DNA of 64,000 nucleotides, taken from Owenweeksia sp965229445. GTDB lineage: Bacteria > Bacteroidota > Bacteroidia > Flavobacteriales > Schleiferiaceae. The position numbers were made by a program, and so were the translations under genes. This document shows positions 26,336-34,811 of the stretch, one piece after another. The stretch lies in the NCBI GenBank assembly GCA_965229445.1, contig OZ245876.1:2914001-2978000 (forward strand), given 5' to 3'. Within the stretch, counting starts at the first letter, position 1; the number at the start of each line of letters is the position of its first letter. The notes under the pieces are model-generated. The model saw only the letters and a list, made by a program, of their open reading frames with translations. It did no database searches and had not been told where the DNA came from.

Positions 26336-26510
26336 ACCTTCAGTGTTCTATCCTGAAAGACCAGGTTCTAAATCCGCAAAATAAGCTGCCGTCCTCCGAT
26401 TGAAATCCCCCATTCATGGTTGGTCTAAAGGCTAAGATTTAATTAATTATCATCTTACAAGCTCGATGGAATAATAATTTGATTCGATACACAGGTTCAA
26501 CTAGAATATT

Positions 26511-26619
26511 CCCCCCGGGGACCGCTCCCGCGATCCCCAATATCAAGTTCGCACAAGTCCCGGTTAAATCAAAGGCAAATTCTGCCACGTCGAGACTTTG
26601 AATTGGTAAATTGTACCAC
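26511..26619. repeat. Intergenic repeat unit C of a three-copy array
   Basis: Third unit, 284 bp after unit B and closest to unit A in sequence: GGGGACCGC (26517-26525), TCCC, GCGATCCCC (26530-26538), then TCAAGTTCGCACAAGTCCC, TTAAATCAAAGG and CAAATTCTGCCA. It ends 26 nt before the O-methyltransferase ATG, so it may lie in that gene's leader or promoter. Confidence 0.8.
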
Positions 26620-26645
26620 TCTACCCACTGATAATTATTACTAAC

Positions 26646-27287
26646 ATGGATTTCCTGCCCGAAGAAATAAATCTCTATACTGAAGAACACACTTCCGCCG
26701 AATCTAGCTTACTTGCGCGGGTGAACCGCGATACGCAAGCCAAGGTTTTGCAGCCGCGCATGCTCAGTGGACATTTGCAGGGAAGAGTGCTCGCGATATT
26801 CAGCTATATGCTGAAACCAAAACGCATTTTGGAAATTGGTACATATACCGGCTATTCAGCCTTATGCATGGCAGAAGGCTTGAGTGCAGATGGTCTGCTA
26901 CATACCATTGACATCAATGAGGAGCTAGCAGATCGTATAAAGGGCTATTTCTCAGAATCTGCCTTTGCTGACAGAATAAAGCTGCATATCGGAAACGCTC
27001 TCGAAATCATACCTACTCTGGATGAAGAATGGGATATGGTATTCATAGATGCAGACAAGGAAAACTACATCAACTATTACAATTTGGCGTTTGATAGGCT
27101 CAGGCCAGGAGGATTTATTGTTGCCGACAATGTACTGTGGAGCGGTAAAGTATTGCAGAGTATGGAGTCGCTAGACCTGGACACACGCACCTTGGTCGAA
27201 TTCAATAATATGGTCCATGAAGATGAAAGAGTGGAGAATGTGTTGTTCCCGGTGAGGGATGGCTTGATGGTGTGCAGAAAACTTTGA
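26646..27287 (+). CDS. Class I SAM-dependent O-methyltransferase (CCoAOMT-like)
   Basis: A 213-residue cytoplasmic methyltransferase with the Rossmann motif I EIGTYTGYSALCMAEGL (about 60-76), the acidic ribose-binding strand TIDINEE and the metal-binding VFIDADKENY with ADNVLWSGKV. These are the hallmarks of the caffeoyl-CoA/catechol O-methyltransferase family, which uses a divalent metal and methylates vicinal hydroxyls of small aromatic compounds. Bacterial members also modify other diols. The natural substrate is unknown. Confidence 0.9.
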   Translation: MDFLPEEINLYTEEHTSAESSLLARVNRDTQAKVLQPRMLSGHLQGRVLAIFSYMLKPKRILEIGTYTGYSALCMAEGLSADGLLHTIDINEELADRIKGYFSESAFADRIKLHIGNALEIIPTLDEEWDMVFIDADKENYINYYNLAFDRLRPGGFIVADNVLWSGKVLQSMESLDLDTRTLVEFNNMVHEDERVENVLFPVRDGLMVCRKL

Positions 27288-27355
27288 GCCAATCGTTAAA
27301 AGCTAAAATATCTTCATTGGTGTTCATCCAATTCTAATACCCCTTCGTCCCGTTT

Positions 27356-28453
27356 TTGAATTCCGATTGCTTTAATAAAAACTTGCGTTATAAGCGAATC
27401 TATTGGTTTGCCTATTATACTCTTGCATCACCAAGCGTACGCTACCGCGCATACTATCCATTACAGACGGCCAGGGAGAACTTTCATATTGAGTATATGC
27501 TGATCATGCCAGGATACTCCCCTTCAAATATCTACCGATTCCTTAAAGCCTATGTACTAGCCTTTTTTGGCAATAAGGAATCCCTGATAGTGATTCAAAG
27601 GATACAAAGCAGATTTGTTTTTGCCTCATTACTAAAGCTACTGGTGCGTTACACGAGATGCAAGTGTATTTATGACCTAGACGATGCAGATTATCTCATC
27701 GCACATCCTAAAACCATTTACCACTTTGCAAAATCCTGTGATCAGGTACATGCAGGCAGTGAAGCGATAAAAAATCATCTTTCAGCATTTAACCCAAACA
27801 CAATTTTCCTTAGTTCCCCCACACCGGATCTCAAAATCCTGACTAGAGTGAGAAACAGTCCTTTCACTATTGGCTGGGTTGGTGAGTTTGGAGGAGGACA
27901 TAAGTCAGGATTGCACAAATTGGTGTTGCCGGCACTGAAGTCCCTGGATTTTGACTGCCGCTTAATAATGCTCGGCCTAAAATCTAAAAAAGACAAGGAG
28001 GATTTACAGAAATACTTTTCCAACAGCCCTAGGTTACAATTAGACCTTCGGTATAAGGTAAACTGGCTAGATGAGGAAGGAATCCAACAAACCATCTCAG
28101 AGTTTGACCTAGGCCTTGCCACCTTGATTAATGATCCAATTCAAATTGCCAAGTCCGGCATCAAAGTGAAGCAATACTTTAACAATGGAGTGCCTGCTCT
28201 ATGCAATAAGCTTCCGGAAAACTCGCGTTTTCTTAAACATGAAGTTAATGGACTTTTCTGTGAGAATGCCGATGAATTTGAAGTGGCAATAAGGCGATTC
28301 TACACCATGAGCGATCAGGAATACTGGCGATTTTCAAGAAACGCCAGGGCATCAATCGCAGAATTTAATCACGAAAACTATTTAAATCAGCTGCTGATTT
28401 CTAACGCCCCGCATACATCTCCTGATAATACTTCTGATAGTCACCGGAAGTAA
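27356..28453 (+). CDS. Glycosyltransferase, GT-B-like
   Basis: A 365-residue protein from a TTG at 27356. The N-terminal half (LASPSVRYRAYYPLQTA, DLDDADYLIAHPKT, VHAGSEAIKNHL) and the C-terminal nucleotide-sugar part (FTIGWVGEFGGGHKS, DLGLATLINDP, AKSGIKVKQYFNNGVPALCN) follow the pattern of GT4-like transferases. The usual donor-site E-x7-E is replaced by a KSGIKVKQY-type motif. It probably adds a sugar in surface-polysaccharide synthesis, consistent with the adjacent nucleotide-sugar operon. It is convergent with rfbB and overlaps it by 53 nt at the 3' ends. Confidence 0.8.
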   Translation: MNSDCFNKNLRYKRIYWFAYYTLASPSVRYRAYYPLQTARENFHIEYMLIMPGYSPSNIYRFLKAYVLAFFGNKESLIVIQRIQSRFVFASLLKLLVRYTRCKCIYDLDDADYLIAHPKTIYHFAKSCDQVHAGSEAIKNHLSAFNPNTIFLSSPTPDLKILTRVRNSPFTIGWVGEFGGGHKSGLHKLVLPALKSLDFDCRLIMLGLKSKKDKEDLQKYFSNSPRLQLDLRYKVNWLDEEGIQQTISEFDLGLATLINDPIQIAKSGIKVKQYFNNGVPALCNKLPENSRFLKHEVNGLFCENADEFEVAIRRFYTMSDQEYWRFSRNARASIAEFNHENYLNQLLISNAPHTSPDNTSDSHRK

Positions 28454-29462
28454 TATGCTCCAGCCAATCCATATTGCTCAAATACCAATCGATAGTTTTG
28501 GATAGTCCTTCTTCGAAGGTTACAGAGGGTTTCCAACCTAACTCCTGGTTGATTTTGGTAGCATCAATGGCATAGCGGCGATCATGACCCGGGCGATCGG
28601 TGACGTATGAAATGAGCTTTTCAGATTCACCTGCCTCGCGACCCAGCTTTTCATCCATTTGCTTACAAAGTATCTTGATCAGGTCAATATTTTGCCACTC
28701 ATTGAAGCCACCAATATTATAGGTTTCTCCTTCTTTACCCTGATGAAAGACCAGATCAATGGCGATAGCGTGGTCAATCACATATAACCAGTCTCGAGTG
28801 TACTTGCCGTCTCCATACACAGGAAGTGGCTTATTATTCTTGATATTGTGGATGAAAAGTGGAATAAGTTTTTCCGGAAATTGATTTGGTCCGTAATTAT
28901 TGCTGCAATTCGTGATAACATGAGGCAAGCCATAGGTTTCACCATACGCCCTGACAAAGTGATCAGATCCGGCCTTGGAGGCAGAATATGGAGAATTTGG
29001 ATCATAGGCCGTGGTTTCCATAAAGAGGCCTGTATCACCCAGGGTACCATACACCTCATCCGTACTAATGTGATAAAACAGCTTACCTTCAAAATTATCC
29101 TTCCAGGTATCCCGAAATGAATTTAAGAGATTGACCGTACCAATGATATTGGTTTTAACAAAGGCCAGGGGGTCTGTTATGGATCTATCCACATGACTTT
29201 CCGCGGCTAGGTGAAGTACGGCATCGAATCTGAATTCCGAAAAGAGCTGATCCATGCGATCAGCATCCACAATGTCGGCCTTAATAAAGTGATAATTGGA
29301 TTTACCTTCAACGTCTTTCAGGTTTTCAAGATTTCCCGCATAGGTTAAAGCATCCAGGTTATAGATTTCATACTGTGGATACTTGTTCACAAACAATCGC
29401 ACCACATGGGAACCAATAAAACCTGCTCCTCCGGTTATAAGTATCTTCCTGTTTCCTGACAT
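28401..29462 (-). CDS. rfbB: dTDP-glucose 4,6-dehydratase
   Basis: RmlB/RfbB converts dTDP-glucose to dTDP-4-keto-6-deoxyglucose, the branch point to rhamnose and other 6-deoxy sugars. The 353-residue protein has the NAD-binding GGAGFIGSHVVR, the dehydratase triad region STDEVYGTLGD, YSASKAGSDHFVRAYGETYGLP and the family motif NCSNNYGPNQFPEKLIPLFI. It is the last gene of the minus-strand operon, 17 nt after galE. rmlA, rmlC and rmlD are not in the window. Confidence 0.95.
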   Translation of the reverse strand: MSGNRKILITGGAGFIGSHVVRLFVNKYPQYEIYNLDALTYAGNLENLKDVEGKSNYHFIKADIVDADRMDQLFSEFRFDAVLHLAAESHVDRSITDPLAFVKTNIIGTVNLLNSFRDTWKDNFEGKLFYHISTDEVYGTLGDTGLFMETTAYDPNSPYSASKAGSDHFVRAYGETYGLPHVITNCSNNYGPNQFPEKLIPLFIHNIKNNKPLPVYGDGKYTRDWLYVIDHAIAIDLVFHQGKEGETYNIGGFNEWQNIDLIKILCKQMDEKLGREAGESEKLISYVTDRPGHDRRYAIDATKINQELGWKPSVTFEEGLSKTIDWYLSNMDWLEHITSGDYQKYYQEMYAGR

Positions 29463-29479
29463 CTAATCTTTCTAAAGGT

Positions 29480-30502
29480 CTATTCTTGTGAACGAATGTA
29501 TTTCTCCCAGCGCCAGGCGTCAGCCATAGCATCATCCAGGTTCTTTTCAGCTTTCCAGCCTAATCCGTCATTGGCCTTGGTGGTGTCCGCATATGCAGCG
29601 GTGACATCACCAGCTCTTCTGGCCACTATTTTATAATTCAGCTTTTCTCCAGTTACTCTTTCGAATGATTGAATCACTTCCAAAACCGTACTTCCGGTGC
29701 CCGTTCCAAGATTATAAAACTCAAAGGAATCCTGGTTTTCACCAGAGACCAGCCTTTCAACGGCCACCACGTGTGCTTTGGCTAAATCTACCACATGAAT
29801 ATAATCTCGGATGGCCGTACCATCACGAGTAGGATAATCCTCACCAAAAACTGACAATTGCTCTCTTAAGCCGATGGCTGTTTGAGTAACATACGGCACC
29901 AGGTTCAATGGTACGCCCAGAGGCAACTCACCGATTTTCGCAGAAGGATGCGCTCCGATGGGGTTGAAATATCGGAGGGAAATCGCATTAAAGCCATGCG
30001 CATTAACGGCGTCTTGAATTATCTCTTCCCCAATTTGTTTGGTGTTACCATAGGGAGATTCAGCTGGTACCACCGGACTGTCTTCGGTTATGGGCAACTT
30101 TTCGGCTTGTCCATAAACGGTACAAGAACTACTGAAAATAAAATTGTCCAATTTGCGATCCCTCATTCCCTGAAGGAGATACACGAGTGAACCTAGATTA
30201 TTCTCGTAATACTCCAGTGGAATACCTACCGACTCTCCTACGGCCTTAAAGGCAGCAAAGTGAATTACACCATCAAGGTCGGGGAAGCGATCAAGAAGAG
30301 ACTCCACCTGGGATTTTATTTTGAGATCGCATTGCTCAAACACCGGACGAATCCCGGTAATCGATTCAATTCGATCGACTACCTCAGCGGTGGTATTGCT
30401 TAAATCATCAACCACGATAGCTTCGTGACCTGCTTCCTGAAGCTCAACTACCGTGTGTGATCCAATAAATCCCAGTCCTCCTGTAACGAGAACCTTAACC
30501 AT
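29480..30502 (-). CDS. galE: UDP-glucose 4-epimerase
   Basis: GalE interconverts UDP-glucose and UDP-galactose through a 4-keto intermediate with bound NAD. The 340-residue reading from ATG 30502 (MVKVLVTGGLGFIGSHT) shows the glycine-rich NAD loop, SSSCTVYG and YGNTKQIGEEI (the YxxxK catalytic pair) and ALRYFNP-type LRYFNPIGAHPS. The frame is open 31 codons upstream, but these overlap the preceding gene and are not family-like. It overlaps the stop of the upstream decarboxylase gene by 8 nt. Confidence 0.95.
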   Translation of the reverse strand: MVKVLVTGGLGFIGSHTVVELQEAGHEAIVVDDLSNTTAEVVDRIESITGIRPVFEQCDLKIKSQVESLLDRFPDLDGVIHFAAFKAVGESVGIPLEYYENNLGSLVYLLQGMRDRKLDNFIFSSSCTVYGQAEKLPITEDSPVVPAESPYGNTKQIGEEIIQDAVNAHGFNAISLRYFNPIGAHPSAKIGELPLGVPLNLVPYVTQTAIGLREQLSVFGEDYPTRDGTAIRDYIHVVDLAKAHVVAVERLVSGENQDSFEFYNLGTGTGSTVLEVIQSFERVTGEKLNYKIVARRAGDVTAAYADTTKANDGLGWKAEKNLDDAMADAWRWEKYIRSQE

Positions 30503-31502
30503 GTGATTCAGAATTTGGTTTGCGAGTATATTCTTCAAAATCCTTATGCTCCTTCTTGTAGAGATCCTCTTCCGGTAAAGACCGGAAGTAGTCATAGGTG
30601 ATTTTTAAACCATCCGCTCGGTCAACCTTAGGCTCCCATCCCAGTATTTCTCTGGCTTTTGAAATGTCTGGTTGACGTTGTGTGGGATCATCTTTTGGTA
30701 AATCCAGATAAGTCACCTTTTGGGTGGTGCCGGTAAGCTTAATGATCTCTTCGGCAAAATCTCCTATACTGATCTCATCAGGATTACCAACATTCACAGG
30801 ATTGGCATAATCACTGAGCAATAGGCGGTAAATACCTTCAATGAGATCATCCACATAACAGAAAGAACGTGTTTGACTACCGTCTCCAAAAATGGTAAGA
30901 TCTTCACCACGCAGAGCTTGTCCTATAAAAGCCGGCAGAACCCTGCCATCATTTAGACGCATCCGTGGTCCATAAGTATTGAAAATTCTCACAATTCTGG
31001 TTTCCAAACCATGATAGGTATGATAAGCCATAGTCATCGCTTCCTGAAAGCGCTTGGCTTCATCATACACTCCGCGGGGACCTACAGGGTTAACATTACC
31101 CCAATATTCTTCAGTTTGGGGGTGAACTGTTGGGTCACCATAAACTTCCGAAGTTGAGGCCACCAGAATTCTGGCGCCCTTGGCCATGGCAAGACCCAAA
31201 CAATTATGAGTTCCCAGCGAACCCACTTTCAGCGTTTGAATGGGAATTTTAAGATAGTCAATAGGGCTGGCCGGTGAGGCAAAGTGCAGGATATAATCCA
31301 GCGGGCCTTCTACATGGATATACTGGGAAACATCATGCCGATAGAACTCAAAATGCTCATTTTTAAATAAATGCTCAATATTTTTGAGATCACCCGTTAT
31401 GAGGTTATCCATAGCCACAACTTTGTAACCCTCCTTAATGAAGCGATCACAGAGATGTGAACCAAGAAAGCCGGCCGCACCGGTTATCAGGACTCTTTTC
31501 AT
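30495..31502 (-). CDS. UDP-glucuronate decarboxylase (UDP-xylose synthase type SDR)
   Basis: A 335-residue extended SDR. The motifs GAAGFLGSHLCDRFIKEGY, HFASPASPIDYLKIPIQTLK, STSEVYGDP, GPRGVYDEAKRFQEA and RIFNTYGPRM are those of UXS enzymes, which oxidise and decarboxylate UDP-glucuronate to UDP-xylose. The gene starts inside the ugd stop (ATGA at 31502-31499). Ugd makes UDP-glucuronate, so the two encode consecutive steps. Confidence 0.92.
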   Translation of the reverse strand: MKRVLITGAAGFLGSHLCDRFIKEGYKVVAMDNLITGDLKNIEHLFKNEHFEFYRHDVSQYIHVEGPLDYILHFASPASPIDYLKIPIQTLKVGSLGTHNCLGLAMAKGARILVASTSEVYGDPTVHPQTEEYWGNVNPVGPRGVYDEAKRFQEAMTMAYHTYHGLETRIVRIFNTYGPRMRLNDGRVLPAFIGQALRGEDLTIFGDGSQTRSFCYVDDLIEGIYRLLLSDYANPVNVGNPDEISIGDFAEEIIKLTGTTQKVTYLDLPKDDPTQRQPDISKAREILGWEPKVDRADGLKITYDYFRSLPEEDLYKKEHKDFEEYTRKPNSESHG

Positions 31503-32839
31503 GCAACAACTGTTTTTTCCTGCTCAGATTTAACACCGATACAATGGTATTCGAAACCTAGATTTTTCATCTCCCCTTTATCAAAGATATTACGACCATC
31601 AAAGATGATATGGTTCTTCAGCTTTGATTTTAATTCTTTGAAATCAGGTATTCTGAATTCAGACCACTCCGTTACAATCAACAGAGCATCTGCATCATCG
31701 AGAGTATCATATTCACTATCAGCATATTCTATGGTGTCACCCAAATCATGTTTGGCTTCTTCAATAGCTACCGGGTCATAAGCACTTACACTGGCACCCT
31801 CGGCCAACAACTTATTAATGATAACCACAGAAGGAGCCTCACGCATATCATCCGTATTGGGCTTAAAGGATAGTCCCCAGATGGCGAATTTCATCCCTGA
31901 AAGGTCACCAAAACGCTTCTTGACTTTGTCAAATAGAACATTCTTTTGATCTTCGTTTACCTCCTCTACGGATTGAAGGATTCGCATGGCATAACCATTT
32001 TCGTTAGCGGTTCTCACCAAGGCTTTTACATCCTTAGGGAAACATGATCCTCCATAACCAATACCGGGATAGATAAATTTGTTTCCTATACGAGGATCCG
32101 AACCAATACCTCGGCGTACCAGATTAACGTCTGCTCCCATGATCTCACAAAGGTTTGCGATGTCATTCATGAAGCTAATCTTGGTTGCCAGCATAGCATT
32201 TGCCGCATACTTGGTCATTTCCGCGGATGGAATATCCATGAAGATTACCGGGTGACCGTTTAAAGTAAAAGGGTGATATAGCTTGTCCAGAATTTGACGA
32301 GCCTTTTCACTTTCAATACCTATAACAATTCTATCGGGCTTCATAAAATCATTTACCGCAGCCCCTTCTTTCAGGAATTCAGGATTTGACGCCACATCAT
32401 AAGGAATGTTAGCTCCCCGACGATCCAGAGCATCCTGGATTTCCTTTTTCACTTTGGCTGCAGTACCAACCGGCACCGTACTCTTAGTGATGATCACACC
32501 GTAATCTTCCATGTTCTCACCAATTTCGCGTGCGACGGCAAGCACATACTGAAGATCCGCACTGCCATCTTCTCCCGGAGGGGTTCCCACGGCAATAAAT
32601 GCTACATCAGCACCTTTAATACTTTCAGATAGGCTGGTGCTAAAGCTTAAGCGACCTTTCTTGTAATTTTTGTGAACGAGCTTTTCAAGTCCGGGCTCAT
32701 AAATAGGTAGAATTCCGTTCTTGAGGTTTTCAATTTTTTGGACATCAACGTCAACACATGTAACGTCAACACCAACTTCGGCGAGACAGGTTCCAGTAAC
32801 CAAACCAACGTAGCCTGTTCCAACGACTGCAATTTTCAT
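31499..32839 (-). CDS. ugd: UDP-glucose 6-dehydrogenase
   Basis: Ugd oxidises UDP-glucose twice with NAD to UDP-glucuronate. The 446-residue protein has KIAVVGTGYVGLVTGTCLAE at the N-terminus, SNPEFLKEGAAVNDF, the catalytic cysteine in GYGGSCFPKDVKAL, and the C-terminal UDP-binding domain starting AIWGLSFKPNTDDMREAPS. It lies 8 nt downstream of the DegT gene and is coupled to the UDP-glucuronate decarboxylase gene. Confidence 0.96.
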   Translation of the reverse strand: MKIAVVGTGYVGLVTGTCLAEVGVDVTCVDVDVQKIENLKNGILPIYEPGLEKLVHKNYKKGRLSFSTSLSESIKGADVAFIAVGTPPGEDGSADLQYVLAVAREIGENMEDYGVIITKSTVPVGTAAKVKKEIQDALDRRGANIPYDVASNPEFLKEGAAVNDFMKPDRIVIGIESEKARQILDKLYHPFTLNGHPVIFMDIPSAEMTKYAANAMLATKISFMNDIANLCEIMGADVNLVRRGIGSDPRIGNKFIYPGIGYGGSCFPKDVKALVRTANENGYAMRILQSVEEVNEDQKNVLFDKVKKRFGDLSGMKFAIWGLSFKPNTDDMREAPSVVIINKLLAEGASVSAYDPVAIEEAKHDLGDTIEYADSEYDTLDDADALLIVTEWSEFRIPDFKELKSKLKNHIIFDGRNIFDKGEMKNLGFEYHCIGVKSEQEKTVVA

Positions 32840-32847
32840 AGGTTATC

Positions 32848-33978
32848 TTATTGATTAATAAACTCTTTAACTGTTTGAGTAATGAAATTAAGTTGATTTT
32901 CAGACAGTTCCGTGTGCATAGGTAATGAAATTACCCGATTCACAAGACTTTCTGCGACAGGAAATCGACCAACGACATAACGATCATCCTGATAGGCCTT
33001 TTGCATGTGTAAGGCTACGGGATAATAGATCATCGCGGGAACACCTTTTGACTGACAATATTCCTGCATAGCATTGCGATCTACGCCGTCAAGTTTTAAT
33101 GTGTACTGATGAAAGACATGTGTGCTGTGCTTGCTTCTCAAGGGCGTAATAATTCGCGGTTCGTCTTTAAAAGCCTCATCATAAAAATCAGCCGCGCTGC
33201 GTCTTTGGTTACAATACTCATCCAGGTGTGGCAGCTTTCTTCGAAGTACAGCCGCCTGAATACTATCCAGTCGGGAATTAACCCCTATCTTATCATGATA
33301 GTATCTCACCTCCATGCCGTGATTAGCAATGATTCTTATCTGCTTGGCCAGCTCATCATCATTGGTGAAAATCGCCCCTCCATCGCCAAAACATCCTAAA
33401 TTCTTGCTTGGGAAAAAGGATGTAGAACCTACATTTCCTATTGTTCCCGCCTTCTTTCTACTGCCATCCTTAAATATATAATCCGCACCAATGGCCTGGG
33501 CAGTATCTTCTATTACAAAGAGATTATGTTCTTCAGCAATAGTCATAATCTCCTCCATATTAGCACACTGGCCAAAAAGGTGAACCGGCACAATGGCTTT
33601 GGTCTTTGGCGTAATGGCTGATCTAAGCTCATCCGGATCAATCATAAAGGTGTCCTCGTCCACATCAACCAATACTGGTGTGAGTCCGAGCAGTGCAATT
33701 ACCTCAGCGGTTGCAACAAAGGTGAAAGTTGCCGTTATCACCTCATCTCCCGGCTTTAAACCCAACCCCATCATTGCTACTTGCAATGCATCTGTGCCAT
33801 TGGCACATGGAATGACATGCTTTACCGACAAATAAGATTCTAGATCTTTCTGAAATTCTTTTACTTCGGGACCGTTTATGTAAGCAGAGGAGCGAATAAC
33901 ATCGAGAACAGCCTGGTCTACTTCGTCTTGAATTTTTTGATATTGGCCTATCAAGTCGACCATTTGAATTTTCTCCAT
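32848..33978 (-). CDS. DegT/DnrJ/EryC1/StrS family sugar aminotransferase
   Basis: A PLP-dependent aminotransferase of 376 residues from ATG 33978 (MEKIQMVDLIGQYQ; the frame extends 4 codons to a TTG). Motifs: PCANGTDALQVAMMGLGLKPGDEV, the PLP-binding VIEDTAQAIGA, the Schiff-base lysine in SFFPSKNLGCFGDGG and NSRLDSIQAAVL. These enzymes add an amino group to keto sugars bound to a nucleotide, giving amino sugars for surface glycans. First gene of the five-gene nucleotide-sugar operon. Exact sugar unknown. Confidence 0.92.
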   Translation of the reverse strand: MEKIQMVDLIGQYQKIQDEVDQAVLDVIRSSAYINGPEVKEFQKDLESYLSVKHVIPCANGTDALQVAMMGLGLKPGDEVITATFTFVATAEVIALLGLTPVLVDVDEDTFMIDPDELRSAITPKTKAIVPVHLFGQCANMEEIMTIAEEHNLFVIEDTAQAIGADYIFKDGSRKKAGTIGNVGSTSFFPSKNLGCFGDGGAIFTNDDELAKQIRIIANHGMEVRYYHDKIGVNSRLDSIQAAVLRRKLPHLDEYCNQRRSAADFYDEAFKDEPRIITPLRSKHSTHVFHQYTLKLDGVDRNAMQEYCQSKGVPAMIYYPVALHMQKAYQDDRYVVGRFPVAESLVNRVISLPMHTELSENQLNFITQTVKEFINQ

Positions 33979-34002
33979 CAATAAGGACAATAGCTATACT
34001 AG

Positions 34003-34031
34003 CAAATATAGAAAGCGGTGTCATATCGAAA
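34003..34031 (-). promoter_or_regulatory. Promoter of the nucleotide-sugar operon
   Basis: On the minus strand a perfect -7 box TATATTTG lies at 34010-34003, about 25 nt before the DegT start, with TTTC 17 nt further upstream as a possible -33 element. It is the only good promoter seen ahead of DegT-ugd-decarboxylase-galE-rfbB, whose genes are all overlapping or less than 20 nt apart. Confidence 0.55.
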
Positions 34032-34061
34032 CCTTATTTTAGCCCTGTTTTCAAGCGGTTT

Positions 34062-34811
34062 ATGAAAAAGATTTCCACAATAGTTTTAGTGATTGTTTTG
34101 TGCAAACTAGCTGTAGGACAGCAGAAGGAGCAAGCCACTCCTGCCTGGCTAATCCAACCTTCAATAGCCTGGCAATCTTCCGACGGTGATATGGCTAGCT
34201 ACTTTGGTAATAATCTTACCATAGGACTGGGTGCAGCTTATAAGACACAGAAAAATTGGCGCTTCGGAATTGACGGTCAATACCTCTTTAGTGACAATAT
34301 CAAAAATCCAGAGCTAATTCTGGCTCCCCTGCTTACATCTCGTGGCTATATCCTAAATGGCATTGGCAACTATGCCAGTGTATCCCTCCTGGAGCGTGGA
34401 TTTTTTGTAACAGGCGAACTGGGCAAGAGTTTCAATTTTTGGCAAGCCAACGCAAATTCCGGACCTGACTTTCAAATTGGTTCCGGATATCTAATGCATT
34501 GGATAGAAATAAAAAACGCAGGTAATGACGCTCCCCAGCTACTAGATGAGTACGCTAAAGGATATGATCGCCTATCAGGTGGAATGGTATTGCGGCAGTC
34601 TATAGGTTATACCTATCTATCCAGCAGCAGAAGGGTTAATATGAGATTGTCATTAGAAATCATGCAGGCATTCACCAGAAATTATCGTGGATTTGATTTT
34701 AGCACCGGCAAAGAGGTGAGTGGTAATCATACGGACTGGTTGTACGGAATTAGATTCCAATGGATGTTGCCCATTTATTCTTCCGGTAGCAATACTTTCT
34801 ATTACGACTAA
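34062..34811 (+). CDS. Predicted outer-membrane beta-barrel protein
   Basis: A 249-residue secreted protein with signal peptide (ISTIVLVIVLCKLAVGQ). The mature part alternates hydrophobic and polar residues with many Gly and aromatic positions (LTIGLGAAYKTQKNWRFGIDGQYLF, SIGYTYLSSSRRVNM, WLYGIRFQWMLPIY) and ends in aromatic residues, consistent with an 8-10-strand barrel. No family name can be given. Its TAA overlaps the ATG of the Kdo transferase gene (TAATG), so the two are coupled. Confidence 0.7.
   Translation: MKKISTIVLVIVLCKLAVGQQKEQATPAWLIQPSIAWQSSDGDMASYFGNNLTIGLGAAYKTQKNWRFGIDGQYLFSDNIKNPELILAPLLTSRGYILNGIGNYASVSLLERGFFVTGELGKSFNFWQANANSGPDFQIGSGYLMHWIEIKNAGNDAPQLLDEYAKGYDRLSGGMVLRQSIGYTYLSSSRRVNMRLSLEIMQAFTRNYRGFDFSTGKEVSGNHTDWLYGIRFQWMLPIYSSGSNTFYYD

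Noticed and set aside
25824..26645. Riboswitch for the O-methyltransferase gene
   Set aside because: The structures recur three times, fold better on the opposite strand and match no riboswitch class I know; a repeat array is the simpler reading.
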